A stretch of 64,000 bases of DNA from Pirellulales bacterium. GTDB taxonomy: Bacteria > Planctomycetota > Planctomycetia > Pirellulales > PALSA-1355. The notes beneath the pieces were generated by a model, which did no database searches, had not been told where the DNA came from, and saw nothing but the letters and a program-made list of their open reading frames with translations. Positions 62,951 through 64,000 of the stretch are shown here, one piece after another; position 1 is the stretch's first letter; every line of letters begins with the position of its first letter. The stretch covers positions 273,768 through 337,767 of the forward strand of contig JALHMI010000005.1 in assembly GCA_022844125.1 (NCBI GenBank). Reading direction: 5' to 3'. The position numbers and the translations under genes are program-made.

Positions 62951-63488
62951 TCATTGGGAAATCGACCTTATTCTAGCAGCTTCTTCCTCAATCCTGAGAA
63001 ACTCGACCCATAGGTCAAACCTCTCCTCGGGTAGCGATCCCAATGCTTCCGGAAAGCATCCCATTGCACGACAAAGTTTGAACTCGGTGTATTCCATTGG
63101 CTCAGCCGGAACCTCGCCGATTGTGGAGAGCAGCCGACCGCGAACGGCCTCAGCTATTTTTTTTTCCTTTCTCGGGGTCTCCCTTGCGTAGTTCCGTGAC
63201 CGCCTCTTCCAATTTGGCGAAGTCTTTTTGAGGCAGTTCATTGAGCCATGCGTCGGAGTAGGCGACCTCTTTGCCGTCCTTCTCTATCTTCTCGATCACC
63301 AAAGACATGACGCTTTCGTATTGGAACTCCATCTGCGTCGCTGGTACCTCCTTCACGAAATCACCCGTCTCGGCATCTTGCTTCCAGACGACTCCCTTGT
63401 TTACCGCTTCATAGAGAGCCTTGTGCATCGCATGCGTGAAGACGGTCTTGAACTGAACCTTCTCGCCCGTGGAAAGAGTGACGATCAT
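62951..63488 (-). CDS. Tail assembly chaperone, frameshift-extended form (GT-like)
   Basis: The second frame (from the slippery run to 62951) encodes 'AEAVRGRLLSTIGEVPAEPMEYTEFKLCRAMGCFPEALGSLPEERFDLWVEFLRIEEEAARIRSISQ' and has no suitable start of its own. It is read by shifting from the 63488 frame at the nine-A run, giving a fusion of about 180 residues. The G/GT arrangement between major tail protein and tape measure is conserved in siphophages. The needed shift is +1 (equal to -2), not the common -1. The product helps assemble the tail around the tape measure. Confidence 0.75.
63150..63488 (-). CDS. Tail assembly chaperone (G-like)
   Basis: A 112-residue protein, MIVTLSTGEKVQFKTVFTHAMHKALYEAV...YESVMSLVIEKIEKDGKEVAYSDAWLNELPQKDFAKLEEAVTELRKGDPEKGKKNS. 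Position between the tail-tube and tape-measure genes and a slippery run at its end (GGAAAAAAAAATAG) identify it as the upstream chaperone. The stop comes 8 bases after the run. Made in excess over the extended form. Confidence 0.8.
   Translation of the reverse strand: MIVTLSTGEKVQFKTVFTHAMHKALYEAVNKGVVWKQDAETGDFVKEVPATQMEFQYESVMSLVIEKIEKDGKEVAYSDAWLNELPQKDFAKLEEAVTELRKGDPEKGKKNS
63157..63165 (-). other. Nine-A slippery run between tail chaperone frames
   Basis: On the minus strand the sequence is GG-A9-TAGC. Zero frame: GGA AAA AAA AAT AGC TGA (stop). The downstream frame is entered as GAA AAA AAA ATA GCT GAG. This needs a +1 or -2 shift. A run of nine A also favours transcriptional slippage. 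Confidence 0.75.
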
Positions 63489-63533
63489 TCGGGGCGTAGC
63501 GTATGCCCTGTTAGGCTAATCCGTCAAACGTTT

Positions 63534-63995
63534 CTAGTACGTCGTTACCTTCGTGTTGATGAGTAGGGCCTCGGCAGTCATCGCGCGCGTGAGGTCGTAT
63601 TCGGCCGTAAATCGAAGTGTCGCCTTGACCAGCTCGCCATTGCCGGTCGTGCGGGTGAATTCGCGGAAGCCGACGCTTGGAAGATCGATTTGAAGCGTTG
63701 GATTGGCCGAGCTGCCGATCGTAATCCCCGTGTTCGCGATCGTGAGGCGCATTGCCTGCTTCGTTGAGTCGATAACCAGGTCGCGTTGCGTGATAGCGTT
63801 GTAGAGAAAGGTGATCTCGCCGCTGATTTCTCCAAATTCCTTATTGTGGAAGGAATCCACATCGGTCGTGCCGAAAGACTGGTAACTCTCAAGGTTCTTA
63901 TTGAAGCTGATTTTGAAGCGTTCTACGGCCATGACCGAGGCAGCATCCAGGCCTGTGAAGGCGGAAGCCATCTTGAACCCCGCATGTTTCGCCAT
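63534..63995 (-). CDS. Major tail (tube) protein
   Basis: A 153-residue structural protein. 'FKMASAFTGLDAASVMAVERFKISFNKNLESYQSFGTTDVDSFHNKEFGEISGEITFLYNAITQRDLVIDSTKQAMRLTIANTG...LQIDLPSVGFREFTRTTGNGELVKATLRFTAEYDL' matches the tail-tube fold and its place upstream of the chaperones. The ATG at 63995 is five bases from the window edge; the frame remains open beyond it, so a longer N-terminus cannot be excluded. Confidence 0.8.
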   Translation of the reverse strand: MAKHAGFKMASAFTGLDAASVMAVERFKISFNKNLESYQSFGTTDVDSFHNKEFGEISGEITFLYNAITQRDLVIDSTKQAMRLTIANTGITIGSSANPTLQIDLPSVGFREFTRTTGNGELVKATLRFTAEYDLTRAMTAEALLINTKVTTY

Positions 63996-64000
63996 GAGCG

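Larger units (their letters stand above)
44284..64000. mobile_element. Siphovirus-like prophage (left part; right end outside the window)
   Basis: The boundary is set by the tRNA-Pro 3' end with an adjoining tyrosine integrase, a drop in G+C, short overlapping genes, and late genes in tail-to-lysis order. Contents: integrase/excisionase, primase-polymerase, VirD4-like ATPase, HNH nucleases, lysis cassette, tail operon. No second copy of the tRNA 3' end is seen up to 64000, and capsid, portal and terminase are absent, so the element continues to the right. The tail operon reads leftward from beyond the window edge. Confidence 0.9.

Overview
The window looks like chromosome of a planctomycete of the Pirellulales type. 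The evidence is a high-G+C background, a DUF1501 Tat-exported protein, a DUF1559-like protein, PQQ/NHL beta-propeller secreted proteins, redoxin-cytochrome-monooxygenase fusions, and a ~2000-residue exported protein whose N-terminus carries the planctomycete 'EPLEDRLLLA' type export motif followed by malectin domains. The lineage is inferred from these families; no 16S gene is present.

Positions 1-44208 are ordinary chromosome with many short transcription units on both strands. They hold secreted hydrolases and propeller proteins (0.8-12 kb); a DUF433/DUF5615 toxin-antitoxin pair whose toxin is frameshifted (6.1-6.7 kb); a TetR regulator behind an unusual nested palindrome, followed by a redoxin/cytochrome/copper-monooxygenase protein with a GAF-like tail (13-16 kb); a lysine-degradation pair (lysine 6-dehydrogenase plus aminoadipate-semialdehyde dehydrogenase, 18.7-21.4 kb); an AAA ATPase, aconitase and a cold-shock protein (22.6-28.2 kb); the giant malectin protein (28.8-34.7 kb); endonuclease IV, UspA and MntH (34.8-38.6 kb); a paired M16 peptidase (inactive plus active subunit), Ndk and PyrF (39.7-43.9 kb). 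Dispersed palindromic repeats with CACAGGTG...CACCTGTG arms occur near both ends of this part.

At 44209-44283 lies a tRNA-Pro(GGG), and from there to the window end is an integrated element of visibly lower G+C. A tyrosine integrase starts 63 bases after the tRNA and points right; almost everything else points left. Reading the late genes in their transcription direction (right to left) gives a siphovirus order: major tail protein, two tail-assembly chaperone frames joined by a 9-A run, tape measure, distal tail protein, fibre-like protein, hub-like tail protein, LydA-like holin, amidase endolysin and small membrane proteins. Head and packaging genes and the far attachment site must lie beyond 64000.

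Between integrase and lysis genes is a module that is less usual for a tailed phage: a primase-polymerase, a Nudix hydrolase, a VirD4/TraG-like P-loop ATPase without its own membrane anchor next to a coiled-coil membrane protein, two nuclease-fold proteins of the replication-relaxation kind, and two HNH nucleases, one with a membrane-spanning tail. Three noncoding stretches in this module are rich in base-paired structure: an array of hairpins separated by a repeated ATAGANAGC linker (47.67-47.98 kb), a leader whose closing stem contains the Shine-Dalgarno sequence of the next gene (51.78-51.84 kb), and a ~600-base multi-hairpin region ending in a terminator (54.27-54.88 kb). These are the best candidates here for something undescribed.
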